Source: CAUPWF01 sp036656795
GTDB lineage: Bacteria > Bacillota > Clostridia > Lachnospirales > Lachnospiraceae
NCBI GenBank assembly: GCA_036656795.1
Contig: JAVXHR010000011.1
Coordinates: forward strand, 1-64,000
Direction: 5' to 3'
Length of the DNA: 64,000 nucleotides
Below, piece by piece: positions 35,963 to 44,698 of this stretch. A program made the position numbers and the translations under genes. Under the pieces are notes generated by a model, which made no database searches, was not told where the DNA came from, and saw only the letters and a list, made by a program, of their open reading frames with translations. How positions within the stretch are numbered: position 1 is the first letter of the stretch; each line of letters begins with the position of its first letter.

Positions 35963-36538
35963 ATGGTGGAAAAAAAAAGAAAAGAAGTATGCGTTTTTTT
36001 GACGGAAGGGTGCGAGGAAGTAGAAGCTTTGACTGCAGTGGACTTATTACGAAGAGCAGGTGTAACGGTTTTTATAGTTTCGATAACAGGGCAACGAATG
36101 GTCTGTGGCAGTCACGGGATAAAGATACAGACAGATAAATTATTTGAAGAAGTCAACTACACAACTATTGACATGTTGGTGTTGCCGGGGGGGATGCCTG
36201 GGACTACTCACTTAGGAAGTCATAAAGGATTACAGGAATTGTTATTATCCTTTCATGAGCAAAGACGTTATCTTGCAGCTATATGTGCAGCACCAAGTAT
36301 CTTGGGGGAGCTTGGGATTTTAGAAAAAAAGACAGTTACGGCATATCCAAGTGTTATTGCGAAATTACAAGGAGCAGAAGTCGTGTCGAAACCGACAGTT
36401 ATTTGTCAGCATATTATTACGGGAAGAAGTATGGGAACAGCAATTGACTTTAGTCTGAATCTGATTCAAGTACTGATGGGGCAGGAGAAAGCACAAGAGA
36501 TTTGTGAGTCGATCCTCTATAAGACAAAGGAGATGTAA
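35963..36538 (+). CDS. DJ-1/PfpI family protein
   Basis: A 191-residue protein of the DJ-1/ThiJ/PfpI superfamily. It has the N-terminal FLTEGCEEVEA (with the conserved acidic residue beside the active site), LVLPGGMPG, and the nucleophile elbow AAICAAPSIL with Cys at about 112, and ends with a GTAIDFSLNLI block typical of the DJ-1 subgroup. Possible activities are deglycase-like, chaperone or redox sensing; none can be assigned. A lipoprotein gene follows two bases later. Confidence 0.88.
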   Translation: MVEKKRKEVCVFLTEGCEEVEALTAVDLLRRAGVTVFIVSITGQRMVCGSHGIKIQTDKLFEEVNYTTIDMLVLPGGMPGTTHLGSHKGLQELLLSFHEQRRYLAAICAAPSILGELGILEKKTVTAYPSVIAKLQGAEVVSKPTVICQHIITGRSMGTAIDFSLNLIQVLMGQEKAQEICESILYKTKEM

Positions 36539-36540
36539 TT

Positions 36541-37215
36541 ATGATATGGAAGAAAATCATTGCAATTATTATGACGGTTTTTATAGGGATAAATGTGAGC
36601 GGATGTGGATTCACAAAAGAGTTTGATGCACAAGGATATATACAAGCAATTCTAGATTTGAATTTTCAAGGCGATGTTGCTTTGGCAACCCAATTTTTCG
36701 AGAAAGAAACATCAAAAGAATTAACGAAACATTATAATGCTTGTGTGCAACAATTTGTTCTAGACCATTTAACAGGAGATATTGAGATGAATAATGACCT
36801 TTTGGACAAATATATTGAATTGACCAAAGAGTTATTCAGCGCCATTCGATATTCGGTAAAAGATACAAAAAAAATAAGCAGTACAGAATATGAAGTTACG
36901 GTAACGTATCAGACAATGGATGTGCTTCCAAACTTCATCAAATCACTTCAGAAAGATTCAGCTGAACTAGAGGAAAAAGCAGCCAATGGGGGGTATCCGG
37001 GGACACAAGAAGAAGTATCGGTTCAGATGATGGACGAGTTCAGAAATGATGCTTATGAATTGTACGAAAGTGCCTATCTTAAGTTGAATTATGGAGCAAA
37101 AGAAGAACAAGTTATTAAGATTAAAGGCAGTTCAATTAAAGGGTTTTCTATTCCGAAAGATACAGTAGAGAAGTTGCTTATAAAAATTTTAGATTTAGAT
37201 TCAATTCAAGGCTAG
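36541..37215 (+). CDS. Putative lipoprotein, function unknown
   Basis: A 224-residue protein with a lipoprotein signal: MIWKK, a hydrophobic core to about residue 19, then the lipobox VSGC with Cys about 22. The mature part is mainly helical, with an YIQAILDLNFQGDV segment and a middle strand-rich stretch (STEYEVTVTYQTMDVL), a layout common in clostridial lipoproteins of the DUF5105 kind. I cannot confirm the family. It follows the DJ-1 gene at two bases and shares its promoter. Confidence 0.7.
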   Translation: MIWKKIIAIIMTVFIGINVSGCGFTKEFDAQGYIQAILDLNFQGDVALATQFFEKETSKELTKHYNACVQQFVLDHLTGDIEMNNDLLDKYIELTKELFSAIRYSVKDTKKISSTEYEVTVTYQTMDVLPNFIKSLQKDSAELEEKAANGGYPGTQEEVSVQMMDEFRNDAYELYESAYLKLNYGAKEEQVIKIKGSSIKGFSIPKDTVEKLLIKILDLDSIQG

Positions 37216-37241
37216 ATATTTACTGGGGTTTATGATATAAT
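37213..37241 (+). promoter_or_regulatory. Promoter of tig
   Basis: An extended -10 element TGATATAAT (37233-37241) with TAGATA (37213-37218) at 17 bases. The leader is about 60 bases. Confidence 0.6.
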
Positions 37242-37306
37242 CTTTCAGTGACTGTGATGTAGATAAGTCGGTAGACTTTTCACATATATGAAGGAGGAAA
37301 TGACAA

Positions 37307-38593
37307 ATGAGTTTACAGGTAGAAAAGTTGGAAAAAAATATGGCAAAACTTACAATTGAGGTTTCTGCTGAAGATTTAGAAAAAGCGCTTCAAAGTGCAT
37401 ATATGAAACAAAGAGGCAAGATGAGTGTGCCGGGATTCCGTAAGGGAAAAGTTCCACGTCAGATGATTGAAAAGATGTATGGAACAGAGATATTTTATGA
37501 AGATGCAGCCAATGAACTTATTCCTGATGCATATGGAAACGCATATGACGAAGCAGACCTTGATATTGTGTCTCAGCCTAAAGTAGATGTTATCCAATTA
37601 GAAAAAGGAAAACCTTTTATTTTTACAGCAGAAGTTGCATTGAAACCGGAAGTAACACTTGGCGAATATAAAGGTCTTTCAGTAGATAAAGTATCGAATC
37701 GAGTGGTAGCGAAAGAAATTGATGATAGAATAGCAGAAGAACAAGAAAAAAATGCAAGAACTATTACTGTAGAAGGTCGTCCGGTACAAGACAAAGATGA
37801 AGTTGTATTAGATTTTGAAGGATTTGTAGACGACGTTGCATTTGAAGGCGGAAAAGGGGAAGATTATCCACTTGTTATCGGATCAGGATCATTCATACCT
37901 GGATTTGAGGAACAATTAATTGGAGCGGAAATCGAAAAAGATATTGATGTCAATGTAACATTCCCAGAAGATTATCAATCTAAAGAACTTGCCGGAAAAG
38001 CTGCAATTTTCAAATGTGTTGTACATGAGATTAAGGCAAAAGAACTTCCAGAAGTAGATGATGAATTTGCGGCAGAAGTATCTGAATTTGAAACGCTTGA
38101 AGAATATAAAGCAGATGTGAAACAAAAATTAAAAGAGCAAAAGGAAGCAGAAGGCAAAAGAGCGAAAGAAGATCAGGCAATTGCTCAGGTAATTGAGAAT
38201 GCTACGATGGATATTCCAGAGCAGATGATTGACTCACAAGTAAGACAGATGACAGATGATTTTGCACAGAGAATTCAACAACAGGGTCTAAGCTTAGAAC
38301 AATATTTCCAATTTACCGGTATGACTGCAGAGAAGATGTTGGAAGAGATGAAACCACAAGCAATCAAACGTATTCAGACAAGATTGGTATTGGAAAGCAT
38401 CGTAAATGCAGAACATATTGAAGTTACAGATGAAAAATTAGAAGAAGAAATTACAAAAATGGCAGAAGCTTACAAGATGGAAGCAGACAAGTTGAAAGAA
38501 TTAATGGGTGATAGCGAAACAAAACAGATGAAGATGGATATTGCTGTTCAGGAAGCTGTTACACTTGTTGTAGATAGTACAGTAGAGAAATAA
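37307..38593 (+). CDS. tig: Trigger factor
   Basis: A 428-residue ribosome-bound chaperone and peptidyl-prolyl isomerase. The N-terminal ribosome-binding domain contains the signature FRKGKVPRQM (about 44-53). The FKBP-type domain occupies about 155-245 (DEVVLDFEGFVDDVAFEGG, LVIGSGSFIPGFEEQLIG), and the helical chaperone arms make up the rest. Length is standard. It is followed 42 bases later by clpP, so folding and degradation functions share a transcript, an arrangement known in many bacteria. Confidence 0.97.
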   Translation: MSLQVEKLEKNMAKLTIEVSAEDLEKALQSAYMKQRGKMSVPGFRKGKVPRQMIEKMYGTEIFYEDAANELIPDAYGNAYDEADLDIVSQPKVDVIQLEKGKPFIFTAEVALKPEVTLGEYKGLSVDKVSNRVVAKEIDDRIAEEQEKNARTITVEGRPVQDKDEVVLDFEGFVDDVAFEGGKGEDYPLVIGSGSFIPGFEEQLIGAEIEKDIDVNVTFPEDYQSKELAGKAAIFKCVVHEIKAKELPEVDDEFAAEVSEFETLEEYKADVKQKLKEQKEAEGKRAKEDQAIAQVIENATMDIPEQMIDSQVRQMTDDFAQRIQQQGLSLEQYFQFTGMTAEKMLEEMKPQAIKRIQTRLVLESIVNAEHIEVTDEKLEEEITKMAEAYKMEADKLKELMGDSETKQMKMDIAVQEAVTLVVDSTVEK

Positions 38594-38635
38594 AAAACAT
38601 AAAGAAAAAGAAGAAAGTTAAAAGGAGGTAGACAC

Positions 38636-39220
38636 ATGAGTTTAGTGCCTTATGTTATTGAACAAACAAGCCGTGGAGAACGCTCCTACGACATATATTC
38701 TAGATTATTAAAAGATCGGATTATCTTTTTAGGTGAAGAGGTAACGGAAGCATCAGCAAGTATCATTGTTGCGGAGTTGTTATTTCTGGAATCGGAAGAT
38801 CCGGGAAAAGATATTCATCTATACATTAATAGCCCGGGTGGTTCTGTGACTGCCGGAATGGCAATCTATGATACCATGCAGTTTATTAAGTGTGATGTAT
38901 CTACTATTTGTATTGGTATGGCAGCAAGTATGGGATCCTTCTTATTAGCCGGTGGAACGAAAGGAAAGAGATTGGCTCTTCCAAATGCAGAGATTATGAT
39001 TCACCAGCCATCAGGTGGTGCGCAAGGTCAGGCAACAGAGATTCAGATTGTGGCAGAGCATATCTTGGCAATTCGCCACAAATTAAATAAGATACTGGCA
39101 CAGAATACAGGACAGAGTTTAGAAGTAATACAGGTTGATACGGAGCGAGATAACTACATGACGGCAAATGATGCAAAAGAATATGGCTTGATTGATGAAG
39201 TAATCGCAAGTAGAGAATAA
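38636..39220 (+). CDS. clpP: ATP-dependent Clp protease proteolytic subunit
   Basis: A 194-residue serine peptidase that forms the two-ring ClpP barrel. The catalytic triad is Ser98 (GMAASMGSF), His123 (MIHQPSGG) and Asp172 (DTERDNY). The short N-terminal sequence SLVPYVIEQTSRGERSYDI is the part processed or used as the axial loop in homologues. AAAGGAGG precedes the start. It is followed by a hairpin and then clpX. Confidence 0.98.
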   Translation: MSLVPYVIEQTSRGERSYDIYSRLLKDRIIFLGEEVTEASASIIVAELLFLESEDPGKDIHLYINSPGGSVTAGMAIYDTMQFIKCDVSTICIGMAASMGSFLLAGGTKGKRLALPNAEIMIHQPSGGAQGQATEIQIVAEHILAIRHKLNKILAQNTGQSLEVIQVDTERDNYMTANDAKEYGLIDEVIASRE

Positions 39221-39226
39221 AGATGG

Positions 39227-39257
39227 AAAGGGGTTGTTCAAAAGGAACATCCCCTTT
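39227..39257 (+). other. Hairpin between clpP and clpX
   Basis: AAAGGGG/CCCCTTT and TGTTC/GAACA stems separated by one T-T mismatch, with a 5-base loop. Only three T follow, so termination should be partial at most. It may set the clpP to clpX ratio or protect the clpP end. Confidence 0.6.
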
Positions 39258-39280
39258 ACGTGTAAAAATGAGGTGAGAGT

Positions 39281-40534
39281 ATGGCAGGAAAATCAAACGA
39301 AGATACAATCAGATGTTCGTTTTGTAATAAAACACAAGCACAGGTGCGCAAGCTGATTGCGGGTCCTAATGGATCGTATATCTGTGATGAATGTATAGAA
39401 GTTTGTTCTGAGATTATAGAAGAAGAGTTTGCATATGAAGAGGGCAGTGGTTTTGAAGAGATTAATTTATTAAAGCCAGAAGAAATCAAAGCTTTTTTAG
39501 ATGAGTATGTAATCGGACAGGAAGATGCAAAAAAAGTCCTTTCCGTTGCGGTATATAATCATTATAAACGAATTATGGCAGAAAAAGATCTGGGAGTTGA
39601 ATTGCACAAAAGTAATATACTGATGTTAGGACCGACAGGGTGTGGTAAGACATTACTCGCACAGACATTAGCGAAAGTATTGAATGTACCATTTGCAATT
39701 GCAGATGCAACAGCATTAACGGAAGCGGGATATGTAGGGGAAGATGTGGAGAATATTCTTCTTAAGATTATTCAGGCGGCTGATGGAGATATAGAACGTG
39801 CAGAATATGGCATTATCTATATTGATGAGATTGATAAGATTACAAGAAAATCGGAAAATCCATCTATTACACGAGATGTATCAGGAGAGGGAGTACAACA
39901 GGCACTTCTAAAGATCATTGAAGGAACCGTTGCATCGGTACCACCACAAGGTGGGAGAAAACATCCTCATCAAGAACTTATTCAGATTGATACTACTAAT
40001 ATCTTGTTTATATGTGGTGGGGCATTTGAGGGAATTGATAAGATTATAGAAACCCGTATTGATAAAAAAACAATTGGATTTAATGCAACGATTGCTATGC
40101 GTCATGAGCAGGATATGGATACACTATTGCGTCAAGCGCTACCACAGGACTTGGTAAAATTCGGATTGATTCCTGAATTAGTAGGACGTGTGCCTGTTAC
40201 GGTAGCGTTAACATTATTAGATAAAGATGCATTAATGAGAATTTTAACAGAACCAAGAAGTGCCATTGTCAAACAATACCAGAAATTATTAGAATTAGAT
40301 GGTGTGGATTTACAGTTTGATGAAGAAGCATTGGAAGCTATCGCTGAAACCGCATTGGCGCGTCGAACAGGTGCCAGAGGGTTACGCGCTATTATGGAAA
40401 GCATTATGCTGGATACGATGTATCGTGTACCGTCTGATGAAAGTATTAAAACTTGTCGTATTACAGAAGAGGTTATCAAAGGAGCAGGTGAGCCGGAATA
40501 TAGTCGCACAGCTGCTGCATCTGAAAGCGCATAA
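39281..40534 (+). CDS. clpX: ATP-dependent Clp protease ATP-binding subunit ClpX
   Basis: A 417-residue AAA+ unfoldase that feeds substrates to ClpP. The N-terminal zinc-binding dimerisation domain has Cys12, Cys15, Cys35 and Cys38 (CSFC, CDEC). Walker A is GPTGCGKT (about 115), Walker B IIYIDEIDKI, and the pore and ClpP-binding regions match the family (AYVGEDVENIL is GYVGEDVENIL here; the IGF loop appears as KTIGFNA). Length is normal. A terminator separates it from lon. Confidence 0.98.
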   Translation: MAGKSNEDTIRCSFCNKTQAQVRKLIAGPNGSYICDECIEVCSEIIEEEFAYEEGSGFEEINLLKPEEIKAFLDEYVIGQEDAKKVLSVAVYNHYKRIMAEKDLGVELHKSNILMLGPTGCGKTLLAQTLAKVLNVPFAIADATALTEAGYVGEDVENILLKIIQAADGDIERAEYGIIYIDEIDKITRKSENPSITRDVSGEGVQQALLKIIEGTVASVPPQGGRKHPHQELIQIDTTNILFICGGAFEGIDKIIETRIDKKTIGFNATIAMRHEQDMDTLLRQALPQDLVKFGLIPELVGRVPVTVALTLLDKDALMRILTEPRSAIVKQYQKLLELDGVDLQFDEEALEAIAETALARRTGARGLRAIMESIMLDTMYRVPSDESIKTCRITEEVIKGAGEPEYSRTAAASESA

Positions 40535-40540
40535 ACGTAC

Positions 40541-40579
40541 GGGGCGGGAGCTATTGGGAAACCATGGGCCCGCTTTTTT
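40541..40579 (+). terminator. Terminator between clpX and lon
   Basis: GCGGG/CCCGC with an inner TGG/CCA stem and a GAAA loop, followed by six T. Since lon starts 22 bases later with no clear promoter, readthrough or a promoter upstream inside clpX must serve lon. Confidence 0.7.
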
Positions 40580-40601
40580 AGCATAATAAAGGAGTATAAT
40601 A

Positions 40602-42920
40602 ATGAAGAACCAAACAAAGAGTATGCCGGTAATAGCACTCCGGGGAATGACGGTTTTGCCGGACATGGTCATACATTTCGATGTGAGTAGAGAACGTTCT
40701 ATACAAGCGATAGAAGCCACCATGGAAGAAAATCAGGAGATTTTCTTGGTCGCACAGCGTAAGATTGATGTTGAATCGCCCGTACAAGAAGATTTATATG
40801 AAGTTGGAACAATTGCTATTGTGAAACAAGTTATTAAATTACCAAAACAAATTATACGTGTCTTAGTGGCAGGGCAAACGCGCGCTACATTAGATGCGGT
40901 TGTATATGAAACGCCCTATATGCGAGGCGATGTTACAGTGTTAGAAGATACTGCATTATATATCGAAGGTGATATTAATATAGAGGCCATGGTTCGAGGA
41001 CTGCAAGAAGTATTCCTACAGTATGTGCAAAAGAATCCAAAGATAAGCAAGGATATGGTAGCACAGATTGCAGAACAAAAAGATCTGGTGAAAATGGTGG
41101 ATCATATCGCGGCAATTGTAGCGTTACCATATGAAGAATTGCAGACATTGTTAAGTGAGACCAATCCACTTAAAAGATATGAACAACTTGTCTTTAAATT
41201 AGTAAATGAAATTCAGATTCTAACAATTAAAGAGGATTTACAAACAAAAATTAAAGCTCGGGTAGATGAAAATCAAAGAGAATATATCCTACGAGAGCAA
41301 TTAAAACTTATTCGGGAAGAACTGGGTGACGATACAACTCTATCTGATGCAGAAGAGTTTGAACAGTTAACAAAAAGATTAAAAGCACCCAAAGAAATTA
41401 AAGAAAAATTGCAGAAGGAAATCAAACGATTTAAAAGCTCATTAAGTCATCCAGCAGAAAGTGGTGTAACCCGTACCTATATTGAAACTATGTTAGAGAT
41501 GCCATGGGATAAAGCAGCCAAAGATCACAAAGATATTGCCTATGCGAAAAAAGTATTAGATGAAGAACATTATGGCCTAGAACAGGTAAAGGAACGAGTA
41601 CTAGAGTTTTTGGCAGTTCGGGCATTGACACACAAAGGGGATAGTCCCATACTTTGTCTAGTAGGACCACCGGGAACAGGTAAGACATCTATTGCAAAGT
41701 CTTTGGCAACAGCATTAAAGAAGCCGTATGTGAGAATATCTCTTGGAGGAATCCGAGATGAAGCTGAGATTCGTGGTCATAGAAAAACATATGTAGGTGC
41801 GATGCCGGGGCGTATTGCCAATGGAATTAGGACGGCAAAGGTAAAGAATCCTTTGATGTTATTAGATGAGATTGATAAAGTCAGTACAGATTATAAAGGG
41901 GACACATTTTCTGCGTTATTAGAAGTGCTGGATAGTGAGCAAAATATTATGTTCCGAGATCATTACCTTGAAGTACCGTTGGATTTATCTGAAGTGTTAT
42001 TTGTAACAACGGCGAACTCCGTTCAGACCATACCAAGACCACTATTAGATCGAATGGAAGTTATTGAAATCAGTAGTTATACAGAGAATGAAAAGTTACA
42101 TATTGCCATGGAACACCTGATACCAAAACAATTAAAACGTCATGGATTAGATGAAACACAACTTTCCATCAGTAAAGGTGTAATATGGAAAATTGCTCGA
42201 AATTACACAAAAGAAGCAGGGGTTCGTCAATTAGAAAGAAAAATTGGTGATATATGCAGAAAAGCAGCAAGAGAAATCTTGGAATCGCATAAATCAAAGA
42301 TTCGCGTCACAGAACAGAACATTGGAAAGTATCTTGGAAAAGAAGTCTATACCTATCAGATGGCAAATGCAGCAGATGAGGTGGGAATTGTACGTGGATT
42401 GGCCTGGACAAGCGTAGGCGGAGATACATTACAGATTGAAGTGAATATAATGTCTGGAAAAGGTGAAATATTATTAACAGGACAACTGGGCGATGTTATG
42501 AAAGAATCAGCACATACAGGAATCAGCTATATTCGTTCCATTAGTGACAGTTATCAGATTAAAAAAGACTTTTTTGAAAAACATGATATTCATATTCATA
42601 TTCCGGAGGGTGCAGTTCCAAAAGATGGACCATCTGCTGGAATTACTATGGCTACAGCTATGTTGTCTGCAATTACGCAGGTAAAAGTGCGCGCTGATGT
42701 TGCAATGACCGGAGAGATTACGCTGCGAGGTCGGGTACTGCCAATTGGTGGATTAAAAGAAAAATTATTAGCTGCAAAACATGCAGGTATTAAGAAGGTA
42801 TTAATTCCAGAAGAAAATAAACGTGATATAGAAGACATTGCAACCGAGATTACAAAAGGACTGGAGATTATCCCAGTGAATCATATGAATGAGGTGCTGA
42901 AGATCGCTCTTACAGTGTAA
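40602..42920 (+). CDS. lon: ATP-dependent protease Lon
   Basis: A 772-residue soluble LonA protease. The N-terminal substrate-binding LAN domain occupies about 1-200, followed by a coiled-coil region. The AAA+ module has Walker A GPPGTGKTS (about 352) and LMLLDEIDK. The C-terminal protease domain has the catalytic Ser in PKDGPSAGI and Lys in GGLKEKLLAAKHAG. Length matches the Bacillus enzyme. It is followed 20 bases later by the GTPase engB, the usual order in Firmicutes. Confidence 0.98.
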   Translation: MKNQTKSMPVIALRGMTVLPDMVIHFDVSRERSIQAIEATMEENQEIFLVAQRKIDVESPVQEDLYEVGTIAIVKQVIKLPKQIIRVLVAGQTRATLDAVVYETPYMRGDVTVLEDTALYIEGDINIEAMVRGLQEVFLQYVQKNPKISKDMVAQIAEQKDLVKMVDHIAAIVALPYEELQTLLSETNPLKRYEQLVFKLVNEIQILTIKEDLQTKIKARVDENQREYILREQLKLIREELGDDTTLSDAEEFEQLTKRLKAPKEIKEKLQKEIKRFKSSLSHPAESGVTRTYIETMLEMPWDKAAKDHKDIAYAKKVLDEEHYGLEQVKERVLEFLAVRALTHKGDSPILCLVGPPGTGKTSIAKSLATALKKPYVRISLGGIRDEAEIRGHRKTYVGAMPGRIANGIRTAKVKNPLMLLDEIDKVSTDYKGDTFSALLEVLDSEQNIMFRDHYLEVPLDLSEVLFVTTANSVQTIPRPLLDRMEVIEISSYTENEKLHIAMEHLIPKQLKRHGLDETQLSISKGVIWKIARNYTKEAGVRQLERKIGDICRKAAREILESHKSKIRVTEQNIGKYLGKEVYTYQMANAADEVGIVRGLAWTSVGGDTLQIEVNIMSGKGEILLTGQLGDVMKESAHTGISYIRSISDSYQIKKDFFEKHDIHIHIPEGAVPKDGPSAGITMATAMLSAITQVKVRADVAMTGEITLRGRVLPIGGLKEKLLAAKHAGIKKVLIPEENKRDIEDIATEITKGLEIIPVNHMNEVLKIALTV

Positions 42921-42940
42921 CTGACAAAGGGAGAACAAAA

Positions 42941-43555
42941 ATGGTTATTAAAAATGTAGAATTAGAGATTGTATGCGGAATTACAAGTACACTGCCGGAG
43001 ACAACGCTACCGGAGATAGCATTTGCGGGAAAGTCAAATGTAGGAAAATCATCATTGATTAATGGGTTAATGAATCGCAAATCGTTAGCCAGAACTTCTT
43101 CAACACCCGGGAAGACACAGACCATTAATTTTTATAATATCAATCAGGAATTATATCTGGTAGATCTGCCGGGATATGGCTATGCGAAAGTATCACCAAA
43201 AGAAAAAGAACGATGGGGTAAATTAATTGAACGTTATTTGCACGGATCCACACAATTAAAAGCGGTATTTTTATTAATTGATATCCGTCATGATCCGTCG
43301 GCCAATGATAAACTAATGTATGATTGGATTATAAGTCAAGGATATCACCCTATTATTATTGCAACGAAGTCAGACAAGTTAAAACGCAGCCAGCTGCAAA
43401 AACATATTAAGAGTATAAAAGAAGGATTAGAATTGATTGAGGGTACTCAGGTTCTGACGTTTTCATCGACTTCCAAACAAGGAAGAGATGAGATATGGGA
43501 ATTGGTAGAGCGACAGTTTCTCGAAAAAGAAGAGGTGAATGAGTGTGGAAGTTAA
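42941..43555 (+). CDS. engB: Ribosome biogenesis GTPase EngB (YsxC/YihA)
   Basis: A 204-residue essential-type GTPase involved in 50S subunit assembly. It has G1 GKSNVGKSS, G2 around ARTSSTPGKTQT, G3 DLPGYGYAKV, G4 ATKSDKL and G5 FSSTSKQG. Length is normal. The 3' end overlaps the start of the next gene. Confidence 0.96.
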   Translation: MVIKNVELEIVCGITSTLPETTLPEIAFAGKSNVGKSSLINGLMNRKSLARTSSTPGKTQTINFYNINQELYLVDLPGYGYAKVSPKEKERWGKLIERYLHGSTQLKAVFLLIDIRHDPSANDKLMYDWIISQGYHPIIIATKSDKLKRSQLQKHIKSIKEGLELIEGTQVLTFSSTSKQGRDEIWELVERQFLEKEEVNECGS

Positions 43556-44669
43556 ACGTCCATATTGGCAAGTGATTGTAAGCTTGATATTTAGTGTGAT
43601 AGGAACCGCGTTGTTTGTACTAATTGGAGCAAAGATGTTATTATATTTTGTTCCATTTGTGATTGGGTGGTTTATAGCTTTTGTAGCAAATCCACTTGTA
43701 TGTTGGCTGGAAAAAAGACTTAAAATTGTAAAAAAACTTAGTTCAGCCGTGATTATAGTTATTGTGTTGGGGGGAATTATTGCAATTTTTTATTTTGCAG
43801 GCAGCAAATTAGCTATAGAAATAGGAAGTTTAATTAGTAATGTCCCAGAATTGTATCAAGAGCTAGAAACTGGACTTGTTCAGGTAGGGCATAGTCTGCA
43901 AAATTTATTCAATCTATTACCAACCGGTGTACAGGAGGGTTGGAATACCATTGTCACGAATCTTGACAGCCAAGTAGGCAAGGTGATTGGCAACATGAGT
44001 GAGCCAACGGTAATTGCAGCAGGACATTTTGCAAAAAAAATCCCATCTATTTTGATTGGCACCATTGTTACCATTATTTCGGCATATTTTTTTATCGCTC
44101 AGCGAGAAGATGTAATTGTATGGTCTAAAAGTATTACACCACAGCCGATTCAAAAACGTATGACTATGGTCATTGATAATATGAAGTATGCAGTAGGTGG
44201 GTATTTTAAAGCACAATTTAAAATTATGCTTGTAGTCTTTGCAATTTTATTGATTGGCTTTGGCGTGATGAATGTACGATATGCAGTCCTCCTTGCAATC
44301 TTAATTGCAATGCTTGATTTCCTTCCGTTTTTTGGTACCGGCGCAGTGATGATTCCCTGGGTGCTTTATAAAGTATTAGTAACCAATTATAAAGCGGCAA
44401 TTGGATTGTTTGTTATCTATGCAATCACACAATTGGTACGTCAGAGTATACAGCCAAAACTGGTAGGAGATTGTGTGGGAATTAATCCGTTACTCACTTT
44501 ATTTTTGTTATATATAGGATATAAAGTCGGAAGTGTGTTGGGAATGATATTTGCAGTTCCGATTGGAATTATTGTGATTAATATGTATAAGGCGGGGGCA
44601 TTTGATTATATTTTAGATGATATAAAGATATTGATAGAGGGATTGATGAGTTTAAGAGAGCCTAAATAG
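43545..44669 (+). CDS. AI-2E-type transporter family membrane protein
   Basis: A 374-residue integral membrane protein of the PF01594 (AI-2E/TqsA/YdiK) family, with about seven to eight helices, two near the N-terminus, an extracytoplasmic segment about 90-160, and helices to the end. The closing block NPLLTLFLLYIGYKVGSVLGMIFAVPIGI is typical. The start is taken as GTG 43545, six bases after GAGGTGA; ATG 43539 is only one base from that site. Relatives export autoinducer-2, fatty acids or act as sodium/proton antiporters, so substrate is open. It overlaps engB by 11 bases. Confidence 0.85.
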   Translation: MEVKRPYWQVIVSLIFSVIGTALFVLIGAKMLLYFVPFVIGWFIAFVANPLVCWLEKRLKIVKKLSSAVIIVIVLGGIIAIFYFAGSKLAIEIGSLISNVPELYQELETGLVQVGHSLQNLFNLLPTGVQEGWNTIVTNLDSQVGKVIGNMSEPTVIAAGHFAKKIPSILIGTIVTIISAYFFIAQREDVIVWSKSITPQPIQKRMTMVIDNMKYAVGGYFKAQFKIMLVVFAILLIGFGVMNVRYAVLLAILIAMLDFLPFFGTGAVMIPWVLYKVLVTNYKAAIGLFVIYAITQLVRQSIQPKLVGDCVGINPLLTLFLLYIGYKVGSVLGMIFAVPIGIIVINMYKAGAFDYILDDIKILIEGLMSLREPK

Positions 44670-44698
44670 AACTTACAAGTGGAGGTGTATATATCATT

